From assembly GCF_018139145.2 (NCBI RefSeq), contig NC_059474.1:41868344-41932343 (forward strand): DNA of 64,000 bases, in the 5' to 3' direction. This document shows, piece by piece, positions 1 through 12,107 of this stretch. The DNA comes from Gymnogyps californianus. Taxonomy: Eukaryota > Chordata > Aves > Accipitriformes > Cathartidae. How positions within the stretch are numbered: the stretch's first letter is position 1; each line of letters begins with the position of its first letter. The notes under the pieces were generated by a model. It saw only the letters and a program-made list of their open reading frames with translations. It had not been told where the DNA came from and did not search any database. The translations under genes were made by a program, and so were the position numbers.

Positions 1-3000
1 GTAATACTGGCTCTGAAAAGATGAAAACCCAGTAAGTTTTAGTCTATTGGTAAACCATTTGATGTAACTGTCAAAGTTTTGCAAATAAAAATTGCATAAA
101 AAAGGCAAAACTACCTATTCAAACAAGACAGATTCATGCCTGTGGAGGCTAATAAGCAAAAAAATTACTCCTGTTATTAATTAGGAGAATGATATCAATG
201 TTCCAGATTAAGATCCAGCTAGTGCAAACCTGCTACCTGTGTTGGCAGCATTTTTTAGGACAGCAGTAATTTACAATCCAAAAAGGATAATAAGGAAATT
301 AAGTCATATTGTATCTCCAGGAACTCATTGCCATCATCAGAGAAGTGAGAGTTATGGATTGGATTTATAAGACACAGACATTCTTGGTATAGATCATAAA
401 ACTAATTGTGAATAGCAGAGGAATAAAGACAATGAAACTCATTGCTTTCATCTCATGGGGAACTAAGTAGACAGAAATAGCATCTTTAGGCTATAAACCA
501 TGCTTAATCTGCACAAACCAATGGACCTGAAGAAGAAAATAGGAGCAACAGAAAAAAACCCAAAGCCACTGATAAGCAAACTACAGTGTTACTTGCGTGT
601 TTACGTAATTTCTGCTTTTCATCATTGCTTGAAAGAAATGATCTGCTTGATAAATTTTGGAAGAGCAAGGACTGAGGAGGAAGAGGAGTAGAAAAATATG
701 GAGATTATTAATGGTTAAAATACATTTTCATTTTCACTCTTTCTACATCACCATAACATCATCATCTGTAACAACCAGCCAATAGCTCCATCTCTGGCAC
801 AAATAAATATGTGTGCTTAGATAACAGAATGTGAATTGGCTGAATTTTCTTCTGTATGAAATGTAGGTGCAAAATAAAGTCTACATCATCATCTTCAGGT
901 GAAAAAAAGACATCATAAAGATGTGCACGTCCCTGTCTTATTCTAAGTTAAAGAATCCGTATGGTGTTTTAAAATACACTAGTTCCTTAGAACTGTCTTT
1001 TAAGTTTATTATTCCTTAACATGCATACTAATAGTACATACTTTAACATACTGCTTTTAAACAGTGTAGTATAGCATAAAACTTTATTTATAGGCAAAAC
1101 AAAGCTCTTGCAGGTTATCACTATGATAAAACACAGTTAAATTAATCAGAATCAAAAGAGAGAAGGTACTTTTCCTCATTTGTAATTTGGAAAGTGGAAA
1201 TTCCCTTTGGAATACACATTTTTCATAATTTCAGATCACGCTTGACCTCACCTTTTTTGTTTAACCAAGCCTATTAATCAAATACATCCCAGAGGTGGCT
1301 AATGATCTTCCAGAATTCTAATAGAAGCAGAAAGTCAAGGACAGCACGAATTGATCCACATCACCTACCTTATTAAGTTTATAATGCTGACAATGCTTCC
1401 CTAGTTTTACTCAGAATTGCAGCCCATCTGGTTATTTTAAGACTACTGCTTAAGAATTAAAACAATTTGACATACTAACTCCCAAAGGACCGGATGAGAG
1501 ATTTTTGTCTCAGTGCACTATATCCCTTAAAATCTACGTTGTAGGTTCTTTCCTTCAGATACAAAGTTAATGGGCAGCTAAAGTTACTTATATAAACAAC
1601 CCTGAAACATGTAAGCACCCTCCCATTGAATGACCATTGCTAACCGAATATTATCTGAATATATTTTTTTAGAAATAGCGTATATCAACTTTTCCACATA
1701 GTTTTGTTCTCAGTTTTGCTTTCATTTATGAGATGACATCACATTCAGTTTTCATTCTTCAAATGTATAAGCAGAATTTTGTGCTCATATGATCAACGCA
1801 TTGAAAAGACATGCTAAAAAATGCAGCTGAAAAAAAACGCAAAACAGGACACAGCAGTGAACAGCATTTCTGTCCTTCATGGGCCTCACAAAATAACACA
1901 GATAGATTTTTCCAAAAAGACAAAAATTGGAAATAATACTTCCCATGCTACCTTTACACAGCAATCTCAGCAACAACAAAATCAGAGATCCATTGCTACA
2001 ACAGTTACTCATATGGGAAGGATGGGTTTTACCCTACGTTTTGCATATCTCTGATTAAGAGGATTGGAACATCTTTTGTTGGCATAGATGGGCCAAACCG
2101 AACCTACCAACTCAGTTCCCACCCAGCACAAACTGTGATGGGAGATGGTAGTTCCAGCTTGGGGCATCGCTGCTTAGAGAATATACTGCTATCCCACAGC
2201 AGAAACTTGAAGAAGGAAGAGGAAACATTGCCTTTCCGTGTCAAGGGATGAATGCCTACGATATCACAGAGATTAATTAATGAGTTAGAAAATAACTGTG
2301 GTGTTAGTCACCACACATACTGCATTTTTCCCCTAAAAAAGTATATATCTGAGGAAAAGTTAGACAATACTTGAGGCAGCAATAGAAGGTGATCTGCTAT
2401 TAGAATATATACTGAGTATTTTTCTTTTTTTTCTTTCTTTTTTTTTTTTTACTGAACAACACATTGGTCATACATACAACACAATTTCCTGATTCAGGAA
2501 TCTATGTGCATATCTGCTGTTAAGAATTGTGTCATGTCTGGTAGAAAGAGGATGCCATGAACATAGAAAAATGAAGGACTCAATTCAATAGGTACTGAAA
2601 ACCCAATGTAGTGAAAGATCCATTGTTATTCATGTTTTAGATAGTAAACAGAAGAATGCAAAGGCAATAAAACAGAAACCCCTAAAATCCTGTGATTTTT
2701 CAGAAAAGGAAGAGAAACAGATGAGAGAACAATTAGAGACTTACTGTATGCTTTACTTGTTGGTGTGGAAAGAAATGATTAACAGAGCACAGAAATGTAC
2801 AAAGAGGAGAACATAAAAAAGGAGTGAGAATAATATTGTTTAAAGAAAATTACTTTGAAATGATGTCTTTAGTTAAATTGAAGACATGAAAAGTAATATG
2901 AAAGAAAACCTCAAGAACAGTATGACCGCACCAAAGCTTAAAGAAAAGTGAAAGAGGAGCTTTGTTCAGAGCCCCATTAACCAAAAGCTTTTGATAACGT

Positions 3001-4114
3001 CATCTTCCCAGTTCCCCATTGCTCCAGGGAAGGGACTTAATGACCTAAATATAACACATACTCTCATATTTGAAGTTAAAAAGACTGCTTTGCTAAACAC
3101 TGAACAGGATAGTCACAGTTCTACTCACTGCCCTCTCTCTGCTTAACTCAGAACTGGAACTGGAGCATCAGAGGATGTTCTTACCCATCTTTCAAAAGCT
3201 AAACTAAATGTATTAAACCTTTGTCTATTAAACAGTTTTATTCATTACTGCCTCCTGGATGCATTTTTCAAATAGAAATGCTCACTTTAAAACCACTGGT
3301 TTGGTTTTTAAATCCAGAAGGACTACATGACAAGAAAGTCTGAAAACTATCGATCAAGCACACAGAAGTCACCAGAATTCTGAGTAGTGAGAGGTGGTAG
3401 ACCTGAATTACTCATTATTTTACTGGAAGAAAAAATAAAATGACAATTCCTCCAATCACATCAGTTCTGTAAAGATGTCTGAAAACTGTTATGACACAGA
3501 AAAAATTGTTGAAATAATACATAAAATTTTATCAAATAGTCTGATATAACTGACTATGATTTGAAGGATCATCATGCTCATCTTGAATATTTTCAATTTT
3601 ATTCTCTCCTGTCTATATGATGGAAGAATGAATACCATTACAGGATTTTTGGAGGCGCAGATTTCTTTGCCACCTGCTCCCAACATCTCCAAGAAACTAC
3701 AGACTGTTTACTTTGACAGTCAGAACACAGACTTGAAAGAACAGGTCAAGCCTGGTGTTCACATAAGGGCTTTGAATTCCCTAGAAATCAAGTACTTCTT
3801 AAAGACAACTTAAGTTAAAAATTATATAACAAAAGCTAATTACAAACAAGAGGTGGAACTTGCACAGCATCCAAAGAGTAGTTCCTGTATCATAAATTTA
3901 TCCTTTTTATGGGAACACCATAATCCCCATGCTGCAGTGATATAATTTCTCTTTTTCCCATGATCCTAGAGAAAATATTTTTGGGATATATTTTTATTTT
4001 ATACATAGGATACTATTTTTGCCATAGAATTGGCTATTTATTGAAACTTTTTGCTTTATATACCTTTATTTTTTTGCCTTTTGTTCTCCAGTTTTTCCCC
4101 ACAATGACCAGCTA
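1..4114. other. AT-rich unique sequence, no gene seen
   Basis: No open frame here looks like a known protein, and those present (63 to 79 codons) are of chance length. A T-rich simple tract lies at 2419-2450. I recognise no repeat family. The stretch at about 2060-2270 is somewhat richer in GC than its surroundings but shows no reading frame or splice pattern. Confidence 0.6.
2419..2450. repeat. T-rich simple repeat
   Basis: A run of T interrupted by single C residues, ending in about twelve uninterrupted T. It could be a low-complexity tract or, read on the other strand, the remnant of a poly(A) tail. No retroposed sequence was recognised next to it, so the plain simple-repeat reading is preferred. 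Confidence 0.7.
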
Positions 4115-4262
4115 ATTAGAGTCACCATCCTTGGAGATATTCAAAAGCCACCTGACAGTCTTGGGCAACTGACTCTAGTTGCCCTAGTTGCCCCTGCTTG
4201 CGCTTGGACAAGATGACCTCCAGAGGTCCCTTCCAACCTCCACCATTTTGTGAGTCTGTGAT
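4115..4262 (+). mobile_element. CR1 LINE, 3'-end fragment (5'-truncated)
   Basis: The segment reads 'caccatccttggagatattcaaaa', then a 'gggcaactgactctagttgccc' region, then 'gatgacctccagaggtcccttccaacctc' and 'ttgtgagtctgtgatg'. This is the order of the avian CR1 3' untranslated tail. CR1 is a non-LTR retrotransposon whose copies are usually truncated at the 5' end, and this one keeps only about the last 150 bases. It has an extra 'ttgccctag' duplication in the middle and several substitutions, so it is an old, inactive copy. The minus-strand open frame running through 4184-4657 overlaps it and is a shadow. Confidence 0.85.
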
Positions 4263-5405
4263 GGCTTTGCAGAGCAACCAGGCTGCAAAGGAAGGTAAGC
4301 TGATTCAGTCCAGGAACACTTCATGACGTGAGCAAAAGCACAGTCAAGTGGGATGACAGGGAGATTTTCTTTGAAAACACACACCTGCTTCCAACTTAAA
4401 CAATATTGAAGTGGCACCCACTGCACCCAAGACATAGAAACACTGCCGAGATTTGGTGAGTCAAGGCTCATATCTTTCTGGAGTGAATTCCTGATGAGTA
4501 TGGCATTTTGTATAACCCTGTGAACTGCCAAATTCTCCACCTGCATTGAACAGAGAGCTTTGTAGCCTAAATATAGGAGAAAATTTAGAAAGCCAGGGCA
4601 GATAAAACTAAACACTGCGGTCGGAAAATCTAATACTGAATCAAAGCTGGGGTTCACTACTTTTCATAACTATGTTCACCATGCTTATAATTGGGCTAGG
4701 GTGCCTGCCTGTCTCAGGACACTGTGAAGAAGAACACAAAGATGACTAGATAATGAGCCAAACAAATAGCTCAAAATAGACAGAAATATATTTTACCTTC
4801 TTAGAGAAAATGACATAGCTATCAAATTACATACAGGATAATCCTCCTATAGAACCAATCACCATACAAGCAATGTTAATCTGCCCTAAAGTGTTCCAAG
4901 TGGACCTGGTCAAAAATCATTCTCTTCTCCCTCTGCCTTTATGAAAGCAAGTTATTCTTGTTATGGTGGGAAAGCTTTATCAATAAAAGGCACTGTAAAA
5001 TACCCTCCACGTGGACAGAATGTAGAAGGCATACATCAGTCTCCATAAAAGGCTTTTTCTACAACCAGTACTCCTCAGCCAAGACCACTTTGTCTCTGGC
5101 TATCACATGTGTCATCCTTGGCCTGGTGAGCTGTATTTGTCTCACATGAAATCAACTGGTTTGGATGGTCATAGGCAATGCTGTGGTTGCTGATGTGCTT
5201 GGGCACCTTAACTGCTGAACTGACAGAGACACAGACTTTGCAAAAAGTAGTGGGAGCCCAGTAAGGTGCCATCTGTTTGTGTTGCATAATGGCATGGGGA
5301 CATCTAAATTAGTAGTGTTGCTGAAGCAGTGGGTACTCTAGGCTGGTCTGTAAAGTTTGTGTTAGCATTTAAGTAACAGTCACTGAGCTTGAAGTAAAAT
5401 CCTAC
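4263..5405. other. Unique sequence between CR1 and LTR, no gene seen
   Basis: Open frames of 63 and 70 codons overlap each other on opposite strands and resemble nothing known. I see no repeat signature and no promoter-like element. Confidence 0.55.
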
Positions 5406-5410
5406 CTACT
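5406..5410. repeat. Target-site duplication, left copy (CTACT)
   Basis: CTACT directly precedes the LTR terminus and is repeated at 6025-6029 directly after the other terminus. A 5-bp duplication is the usual footprint of ERVL-type (class III) and some class I endogenous retroviral integrases. Confidence 0.9.
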
Positions 5411-5534
5411 TGTCGTGGTTTAACCCCAGTCAGCAACTCAGCACCATGCAGCCACTTTCCCCTCCCCCCTCCCAGTGGGGTGAGGAGAGAGGAAAGGGAA
5501 AAAAAGTAGAACTCGTGGGCTGAGATAAGAACAG

Positions 5535-5540
5535 TTTAAT
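5535..5540 (-). promoter_or_regulatory. LTR polyadenylation signal (ATTAAA on minus strand)
   Basis: TTTAAT on the plus strand is ATTAAA on the minus strand, within 'tattaaactgttcttatctca'. The same signal in nearly the same context is at 12102-12107 in the second LTR, which supports it as the R-region poly(A) signal. Confidence 0.6.
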
Positions 5541-5577
5541 AACTAAAGTAAAATATAATACTAACAATAGCAATAAT

Positions 5578-5600
5578 GAAATATAATAATAATAATAATA
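5578..5600. repeat. AAT-type microsatellite inside the LTR
   Basis: A run of 'taataataataataataata' follows 'aatgaaatataat'. The second LTR has only a short 'tattattattatcatt' at the equivalent place, so this copy has expanded after or shortly before insertion. Confidence 0.75.
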
Positions 5601-5636
5601 ACAATAGTAATGAAAAGGAATATAACAAAAAAAGGA

Positions 5637-5657
5637 GGGGGGGGGGGGGGGGGGGGG
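5637..5657. repeat. Poly-G tract of 21 bases in the LTR
   Basis: Twenty-one consecutive G on the plus strand, which is poly-C in the LTR sense strand. It is flanked by A-rich sequence on both sides. The second LTR lacks it, and it accounts for much of the difference in length (614 against 585 bases). A run of this kind can fold as a G-quadruplex and is hard to sequence, so the exact count should be treated as approximate. Confidence 0.9.
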
Positions 5658-5748
5658 AGAAAAAAACCCAGTGATGCACAATGCAATTGCTCACCACCTG
5701 CTGACCAATGCCAGAGCCGCGATCCGCACCTCCCAGCCAACTCCCCCC

Positions 5749-5759
5749 TGTATATATAC
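5749..5759 (-). promoter_or_regulatory. LTR TATA box (minus strand)
   Basis: On the minus strand the segment reads 'gcccagtatatatacagg', which corresponds to 'gcccagtatataaactgg' in the other LTR. The spacing to the upstream TGTCCTGG terminus is about the same in both. This copy has TATATATA where the other has TATATAAA. Confidence 0.65.
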
Positions 5760-6024
5760 TGGGCATAATGTTCCATGGTATGGAATATCCCTTTGGCTAG
5801 TTCGGGTCAGCTGCCCCGGCTATGCTCCCTCCCAGCTTCTTGCACACCTGCTTGCTGGCAGAGCATGGGAAACTGAAAAAAATCCTTGACTTAGGATAAG
5901 CACTACTTAGCAACAACTAAAACATCAGTGTGTTATCAACATTATTCTCACACTAAATCCAAAACACAGCACTATACCAGCTACTAAGAAGAGAGTTAAC
6001 TCTGTCCCAGCCGAAACCAGGACA

Positions 6025-6029
6025 CTACT
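6025..6029. repeat. Target-site duplication, right copy (CTACT)
   Basis: It matches the CTACT at 5406-5410 exactly. It marks the pre-insertion site and shows that neither LTR edge has been lost. Confidence 0.9.
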
Positions 6030-6239
6030 AAAGGTTTTATTAGGCTTAAAGACCTTAAGAGATATGGAGTGCTTTGAGTAGAAAGCGCTATATGCATCTA
6101 TCTTTGTTATCAGTAAAATAAATAAAAATCAATCCTGCAGCAAACTCAGAGCTGATCAAATTAAGGTATACAAATAATCAAATCATTAAACATTACAACA
6201 ATTATTCCTATCTCAGTGCCATGTAACCTGGTAAGCGGA

Positions 6240-6730
6240 GACTTGCAAACTAAATAAAATTATCCATTAAAAAATGTTTTCCATAATTTTAAGTATTGAC
6301 ATCCAGTTCCTCCAACATGATAATGCAGTTCTCTGTATGTTACTCAAGCACAAATAACTCATATTTAATGATACTAAAGCAGTACCCGGCTATTGGTGAT
6401 TCCTGAAACATTCCCCCAGGGAATACTGAAATACTGCATGATTAATGATTTAAATTAACCCAAGTATAGCGATAACAAGTATTTTAATTTGTGAGAAAAT
6501 CATATCAGAAGCTATGCTATGGTAATTTGATATAATGCAATTTTTAGAATCGAATGAAAAGTAATTGAGTTACAATAAAGACAATTGAATAGGAATGTGC
6601 ACAGAACTAAAGTAGTGCCACCCCCAATTAATGTCCCCTGGTAGCCAATCTATTAGTTTCGCAACTGGGATCCAGGAGGATGCAAATGAATAGGGTACTG
6701 GGGACATTAATTACATGTGGCAATATTTAT
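6240..6730. promoter_or_regulatory. Possible conserved non-coding element with inverted repeat, CCAAT and octamer
   Basis: This patch combines homeodomain-type ATTA/TAAT words with a compact module. The module consists of AATTAATGTCCCC at 6626-6638, its exact reverse complement at 6700-6712, a CCAAT box at 6645-6649 and an ATGCAAAT octamer at 6680-6687. The octamer is the established POU-domain (Oct) recognition sequence. Such density in a gene-free region is typical of developmental enhancers. Conservation itself cannot be seen from one sequence, so this is inference. Confidence 0.25.
6626..6712. repeat. 13-bp perfect inverted repeat, 61-base spacer
   Basis: The arms AATTAATGTCCCC (6626-6638) and GGGGACATTAATT (6700-6712) are exactly complementary. 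The spacer contains CCAAT and octamer motifs. The stem is too short relative to the loop for a typical microRNA precursor. Confidence 0.85.
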
Positions 6731-9684
6731 ATAACTAATATTTTCATTTATATTACTGAACAACAAAGTTCCATTAGCAATTAAATTTGGAATTTTTACC
6801 AAAGCCTATAACAAAAGCCTTAAGCAAATTATGGCACGTGTCATCAGTAAACGTTCACAAAACAGCAAGAAACTACACAAAGAGTTTACATGTCCTCAGC
6901 ATCACAGGCTGTCTTCATAAAATATTCTAACCTGCTGATAATGACCACCTCATCACTACCAAGTAGCAGACCCAGCCCTCGCTGTATTGCCTGCCCTAGC
7001 TATCCATCTCCATGAAAGCTAATTGAAGTTATCTGTGTGAATTTTCTCCTGACGCTGTTTTTTAACTTTTACATATTTGTATCTTCTGTATCCCTACTGA
7101 TGAAAAAAAACCCTCTTCGTACATCGCTTTACCTGTGTATCCTTACATTGTGGGGTTTGTTTTTGGAGGGGTTGGGGATGTAAAGAGTAAAAGCTGTCTG
7201 ACCTGAATGCTGAGGGCTCTATTCTGTAACCTTCACTCATGCAGGAAGAACAAGTATTCATAACGATAATCCCATTCAAATCCACTGGAATCAGTTGCAT
7301 AAGTGATAATCAAGACTACTAAGAGTTTAATAATTATATCTTTGGATTTCAATCAACCTTCACTTGGAAATTTATCCATTGAAAAAATCCGCTGCTCCAA
7401 TACCTGTATAATAAAATTATAGATTTTTCTTCCCAATGGGCTAAATTATATTTCCTGTTGTAATAGGGTGACATGTTGATGTTCCAAACACATAAAAGAA
7501 TTCTGGACTCACAAATGCATTTCATCTTGTGAGACTGAATGATCCTTTATCCTCCATCACATTTACTCAGCAGTAGAATTTGATGTTGTTTCTACAGATC
7601 CAAATAAAGGGTTTACAAAGCAAAAGAACCAAATAGGAAACTGATCTAAGGAACTATCATTATAAATGAAACAACTGTCAAATGTGGATGGAAACTGTAC
7701 AAGTTTCCTCTAAAAGTGGGGAGATGATTTTTAAATTTTGTTCTTTATGTATAGAAAAAACAAAATGGACCCATGACTGTATTTAATTCCCAAATGCATT
7801 CTCATTCACTTTGTCCTCCGGCAAAAAACACAACTGAAAAATGTAGTTTTATCTTAACAGGAAAAATTTAGGGGACACAGTGTTTTCTCCTTCCTTCTCC
7901 AACTTTGGTGTGTGCATAAATATGCTATTCCAAGCTCTAAGGAGAATCTCTCTTTAGTACTCGTGATTTTGAAAAGACTATCATCATAGAGAAATACTAA
8001 CAATAAAGACTGTGCATGGCCAACACATTCAGAGTATTGAACACACTCTGCCCTTCCAAAAATCAACTGTGCAGCTCACATGCAATAAGTGTAAGTTGTA
8101 CAGCTCGGGTCTTACTGCTTAGTACCCAGATCTTGTGGGCAAACAGGTCACTGTGGGCACACCACCTCAGATGACAGTAGTTCATAACGTTCTGTAAAAA
8201 TATGATGATGATGATGTCCGCCATGAAAATCTATTCAGCAGTATCATTATTGGAACGAGGCTAATACTGTTTAATGTTATTATTACTAGAAGGATCACAC
8301 ATCATATCTATATATGGCAAGCTCAGTTGTTTGTTCTTCTAACTGAAACATGCCTACACTTAACTGTATAAAAATAACACAACATAAAATGATCCTTTAA
8401 TGTAATAAACTGCTCTTGATGTCATGTTTTTCTTGTTTTTAATCACGACGTTTAACAACAATTTTAAAAATCCAAATCCAACATTGTATGTAGTGGGTAG
8501 GTTTAGCTCCAAGTATGGAAGACCATTTAATTCCATTGTGAATTTGGCTGCTGGCTGGAAAGGAGTCTAAGCTCCTGATCATGAAATTTCTTATATCAGT
8601 GCTATGGTATTGTTTTTCAGTATTGAATTGTAAGAGGGCTTTGATCAAGGGAGCTCTGATGCTACTGAAAAAAACCCATAATAATAATAAAACCCCCCAA
8701 AATATGAGTAGTCACTACCAGTCCCTACCTGATAATGGAGAAAAGATACGGAAAAAGAGTGAGATCATTTTCATGACTGCCATTAAGGAGTAAAGTTTTT
8801 AAAAAAAATAAATCCATACTTTGGGAAGGTGAAAGCATCATTCAATTTCTTATCAGTTCTGCCCTTAACTTGCACAGCATGTATTTCTGACCTAGAGCTG
8901 TAGGTTTGTTCTGGGAACTCAACAGCCACTCAGTCACAAACTGTTGCACTCATTCTAACCCGTAGTCTCCCTGTACATTAATGAATTACTTGGTGGTACA
9001 GTCTCAACAAGACCGATACCATCTACTTTTTGCTATGTATACCACACATCAATGCATTAAACATCATTTACAATTTTAGATTCCACAGAAGTTATTATTA
9101 CATCTCATTGTCAGAATATGACTGAATTTTCCCAAGATGAAATGAGTCTTGTAACTCATCATTTGCCTTTCACAGGCCTCATTTTAGGGCATCTACTGTA
9201 CATAAATAAACATTCAGATTTTAAATATAAGAAGTCCATTTAGCGTGGCTTAAAATTTAAACTTCTACATTTCCCCATTACAGAATCTTTGAGTGTGAAA
9301 TTGAAAAGTAAATTTTAATATTCTTAGTCAGTGAAGTTCATCCAACAATTTGTTAGATTGCAAAGAATCTTATTTAAAAGCAGAGTCCTACAGAATAAAC
9401 AGAAAACTAAATTTCCATTGCCTATCCCTGCCTAAATGGTTGGTATAGATTTCATTAATTAAAAATAATACAAGTCTTAAAGAAGAAAATAACAGGCAGC
9501 AATATTTGCTGAAACTTTGTCAGATTACTATACACAGAAGGATCTGTCCTGAAGGACTGTGTCACATCGTGTCCTATTCATAGGATTATTGTAAGGTTAA
9601 GAACCAGATTAACTTCGCAAAATGAAAACACATGAAATTCAATCTGAACACAAAAACCCACTATTTTTTGCTGTGAACTTGGCC

Positions 9685-9861
9685 AAACACTGGAACAGAT
9701 TGCCCAGAGAGGTTGTGGTGTTTCCACCTGTGGAGATACTCAAAACCTGACTGGACATGGTCCTGGGCAACCTAGTCTAGCTGACCGTGCTCAAGCAGGA
9801 GCATTGGATGAGACAATCTTGAGAGGTCCCTTCCATCCTCAACCGTTTTGTGATTCTATAA
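9685..9861 (+). mobile_element. CR1 LINE, 3'-end fragment
   Basis: The block starts 'ccaaacactggaacagattgcccagagagg', continues 'ggagatactcaaaacctgactggacatggtcctgggcaacc', and ends 'ttgagaggtcccttccatcctcaaccgttttgtgattctata'. This is the ordinary avian CR1 tail in plus orientation, starting at the 'ggcacaggttgcccagag' segment. It is closer to the consensus words than the copy at 4115-4262 and therefore probably younger. It is 5'-truncated with no coding sequence left. Confidence 0.93.
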
Positions 9862-11641
9862 TCACAACTTGTCAGTAATAATGAAATATATGAATGAAGG
9901 ATGAGATCAGTTTTGTGTTAAACATTTGTTCAAACAAGTCACTCTGCAGGGATCAGGCCCATCAGTGTTGCAGACTCTTTGCAAATTTAGGCAAATATGT
10001 CCCCAAGCTGTTTCTGTACAGACTTTTACTGACCTTTTGAAATCTTTTTCCTGAGGGAAATGAATCTTGATATCAAAGGCTAATGAAACAATAATAGTAT
10101 GGCTGTTTCTTGGTTATTTCAATGGTATGCTGTCAACAGCAGGGTTTATGAGCCTGATAAATGTGCATTCATGCAGAATAGGGAAAAGGCCACATTTGCA
10201 TTGAAATTCAATTTTTAATTGTCCTTATTCTTTATTGATGCTTGGTGAATTGGATCTATAAAGAACCATTTTTAAGCAGAATGAAATTTGACAAATACTA
10301 TAGCTGTGTAAACAATTTCAGTAATTATGGCAGCAATTATTCTCTGTTATATCTCTTGGTAGCTTTAAAAAGGGGAGAAAGTAAGTGACAAGAGACCAGT
10401 TTTAGAAACCCTGTGGAGATCACAGCATCATGAAAGTCAGAGAAGCCAGATACCAAAAATCTATGCAACATAGGTTTAGCACAATAAGATAAACATTGTC
10501 CCATCCCGATTTCAAAGAGGAAAACCTTTCTTACTCAGAGAAATCAACAGACTCAAATTAATTAAACATGTAGGAAAAATGCCACCCACACAAAAATTTT
10601 AAACAAGAGCATACAAAGTTGTGCAGTCACAAAATATTATACACCACCCCATTATTTATACAACTACTAGAAATCACACTGGCATTATTCTCTCTTCAAG
10701 CTCTGTTAGAAAAATCAATCATTGCTCAGGATGATAATGAGGACATGCTGGCAGCCAGAGATTAACTCTTCAGATAAGTTTTGCTGTCTTCTGTAGAGGC
10801 CTGGTTACACAGCAGGTTTTTTAATCTGAAATTATTGACATTTTCAGTGCAGGGGAGAAGAAATACATTCTAGCTGCACTGATGATGCCGAGAGTATGAT
10901 TTCTAAAAAACACAGGTATACTGCATACAAGTATACAAGAGAGATCAGATTATGATAATATTCCTTTCCAGACCTAAACCTCATTAATCATCCAGTATCC
11001 AAAGTGTAATAACTCCATCCCAACAGAGCACTACTTGCCAGTTTCTCATTTCACACTAACTACAAGCAGGGCCACTGGGAGTATTGTCATACACTGACTA
11101 TGGAAAGCTGAGAGTCCCAAGCATGTCAGTGAATTCCTCCTCAGAAGAGAAAGCTTTGAAACCAGTTAGAAAGAAGACAAAATGGCAACCATTTACTTTA
11201 GGAGCTTAAAATACAATGCAAAAGACACACAGAGAAAAATGTAGACCATAAAACAATAAAATGAATCTTGCAAGGAGAAAAGAAGACTATGAACTCAGAA
11301 ACAAAAAAATAATAGCTTTAACAGATGAACAGCAACAGAAAAAAATATCTTTATGACTACAAAAGAAAATGTTAATACCCTGGGGAATATGTTACTGATG
11401 AGAAGCTAAACTAATTTACAAGTTTCTTGGTCCTCCAGCTTTTTGTTTTTCTGAAACTCAGGAATACTTAGGAAATGCGGAGAAAAGAGAAATATTTTCA
11501 TTATCTGTCCATGAAGAAGATTCAGTGAGCTGCTAGACACAGAGAATGGTACATCTTACCTAGCAAATCAAACCTGAATAATTCAATTAATTCTTAAATC
11601 AAAGCTAAAGCAGTTTTGCTTACTTTATTTTTCCACTGCTC
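9862..11641. other. AT-rich unique sequence, no gene seen
   Basis: No repeat family or plausible exon was recognised. The stretch at about 10730-10900 is compositionally balanced and may be conserved, but no specific motif singles it out. Confidence 0.55.
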
Positions 11642-11646
11642 ATAGT
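11642..11646. repeat. Target-site duplication, left copy (ATAGT)
   Basis: ATAGT directly precedes the TGTCCTGG terminus of the LTR and recurs at 12232-12236. Confidence 0.92.
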
Positions 11647-11918
11647 TGTCCTGGTTTCAGCTAGGACAGAGTGAATTTTCTTCCTAGTAGCTGGTATAGT
11701 GCTGTGTTTTGGATTTAGTAGGAAAATAATGTTGATAACACTCTGATGTTTTTAGTTGTTGCTAAGCAGTGTTTACACTAAGTCAAGGATTTTTCAGCTT
11801 CTCGTGCCCAGCCAGCAGAATGCTGGAGGGGGCACAAGAAGCTGGGAGGGGACACCGCCAGGACTGCTGACCCAAACTGGCCAAAGAGCTATTCCATACC
11901 ATATGACATCATGCCCAG

Positions 11919-11926
11919 TATATAAA
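11919..11926 (+). promoter_or_regulatory. LTR TATA box (TATATAAA)
   Basis: It sits in 'atgcccagtatataaactggggg', a position shared by both LTRs in the window. It would have directed transcription of the provirus and could still give a start site for host transcripts running to the right. Confidence 0.75.
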
Positions 11927-12101
11927 CTGGGGGAGCTGGCTGGGAGGGGCGGATCGCGGCTCGGGAACTAACTGGGCATCGGTCAACGAGTGGTGAGCAA
12001 TTGCATTGTGCACCACTTGCTTTGTATAGTTTAATTCTTTTAGTATTACTATTGTCATATTATTATTATCATTAGCATTGTTTTTCATTCCTTTCTGTCC
12101 T

Positions 12102-12107
12102 ATTAAA
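12102..12107 (+). promoter_or_regulatory. LTR polyadenylation signal (ATTAAA)
   Basis: ATTAAA lies in 'tcctattaaactgtctttatctc', about 180 bases after the TATA box and followed by T-rich and GT-rich sequence. This arrangement is normal for the R region of an LTR. Confidence 0.65.

Larger units (their letters stand above)
5411..6024 (-). mobile_element. Solo LTR of an avian endogenous retrovirus, minus orientation
   Basis: Read on the minus strand it begins TGTCCTGGTTTC (near 6024) and ends GGGGTTAAACCACGACA (near 5411), so it has TG...CA termini. It is 614 bases long and flanked by a perfect CTACT duplication, so the LTR is complete. No gag, pol or env sequence adjoins it, so it is a solo LTR left by recombination between the two LTRs of a provirus. 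It carries a TATA box (about 5749-5759) and an ATTAAA signal (5535-5540), both on the minus strand. It closely matches the plus-oriented LTR at 11647-12231 but has an expanded poly-C/poly-G tract and an AAT-type microsatellite in the transcribed part. The exact family name is uncertain. The 5-bp duplication favours an ERVL-type element. Confidence 0.92.
6030..9684. other. AT-rich unique sequence, no gene seen
   Basis: This holds the possible regulatory patch at 6240-6730 and short open frames of at most about 70 codons, none of which is protein-like. A short ATG-repeat (tgatgatgatgatg) lies near 8203-8216. No transposon signature was recognised. Confidence 0.6.

Noticed and set aside
4184..4657. 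157-codon minus-strand open frame
   Set aside because: It begins inside the antisense of a CR1 tail and has no protein-like features.
6626..6712. Inverted repeat considered as a microRNA precursor
   Set aside because: A 13-bp stem with a 61-base loop does not fit a precursor hairpin.
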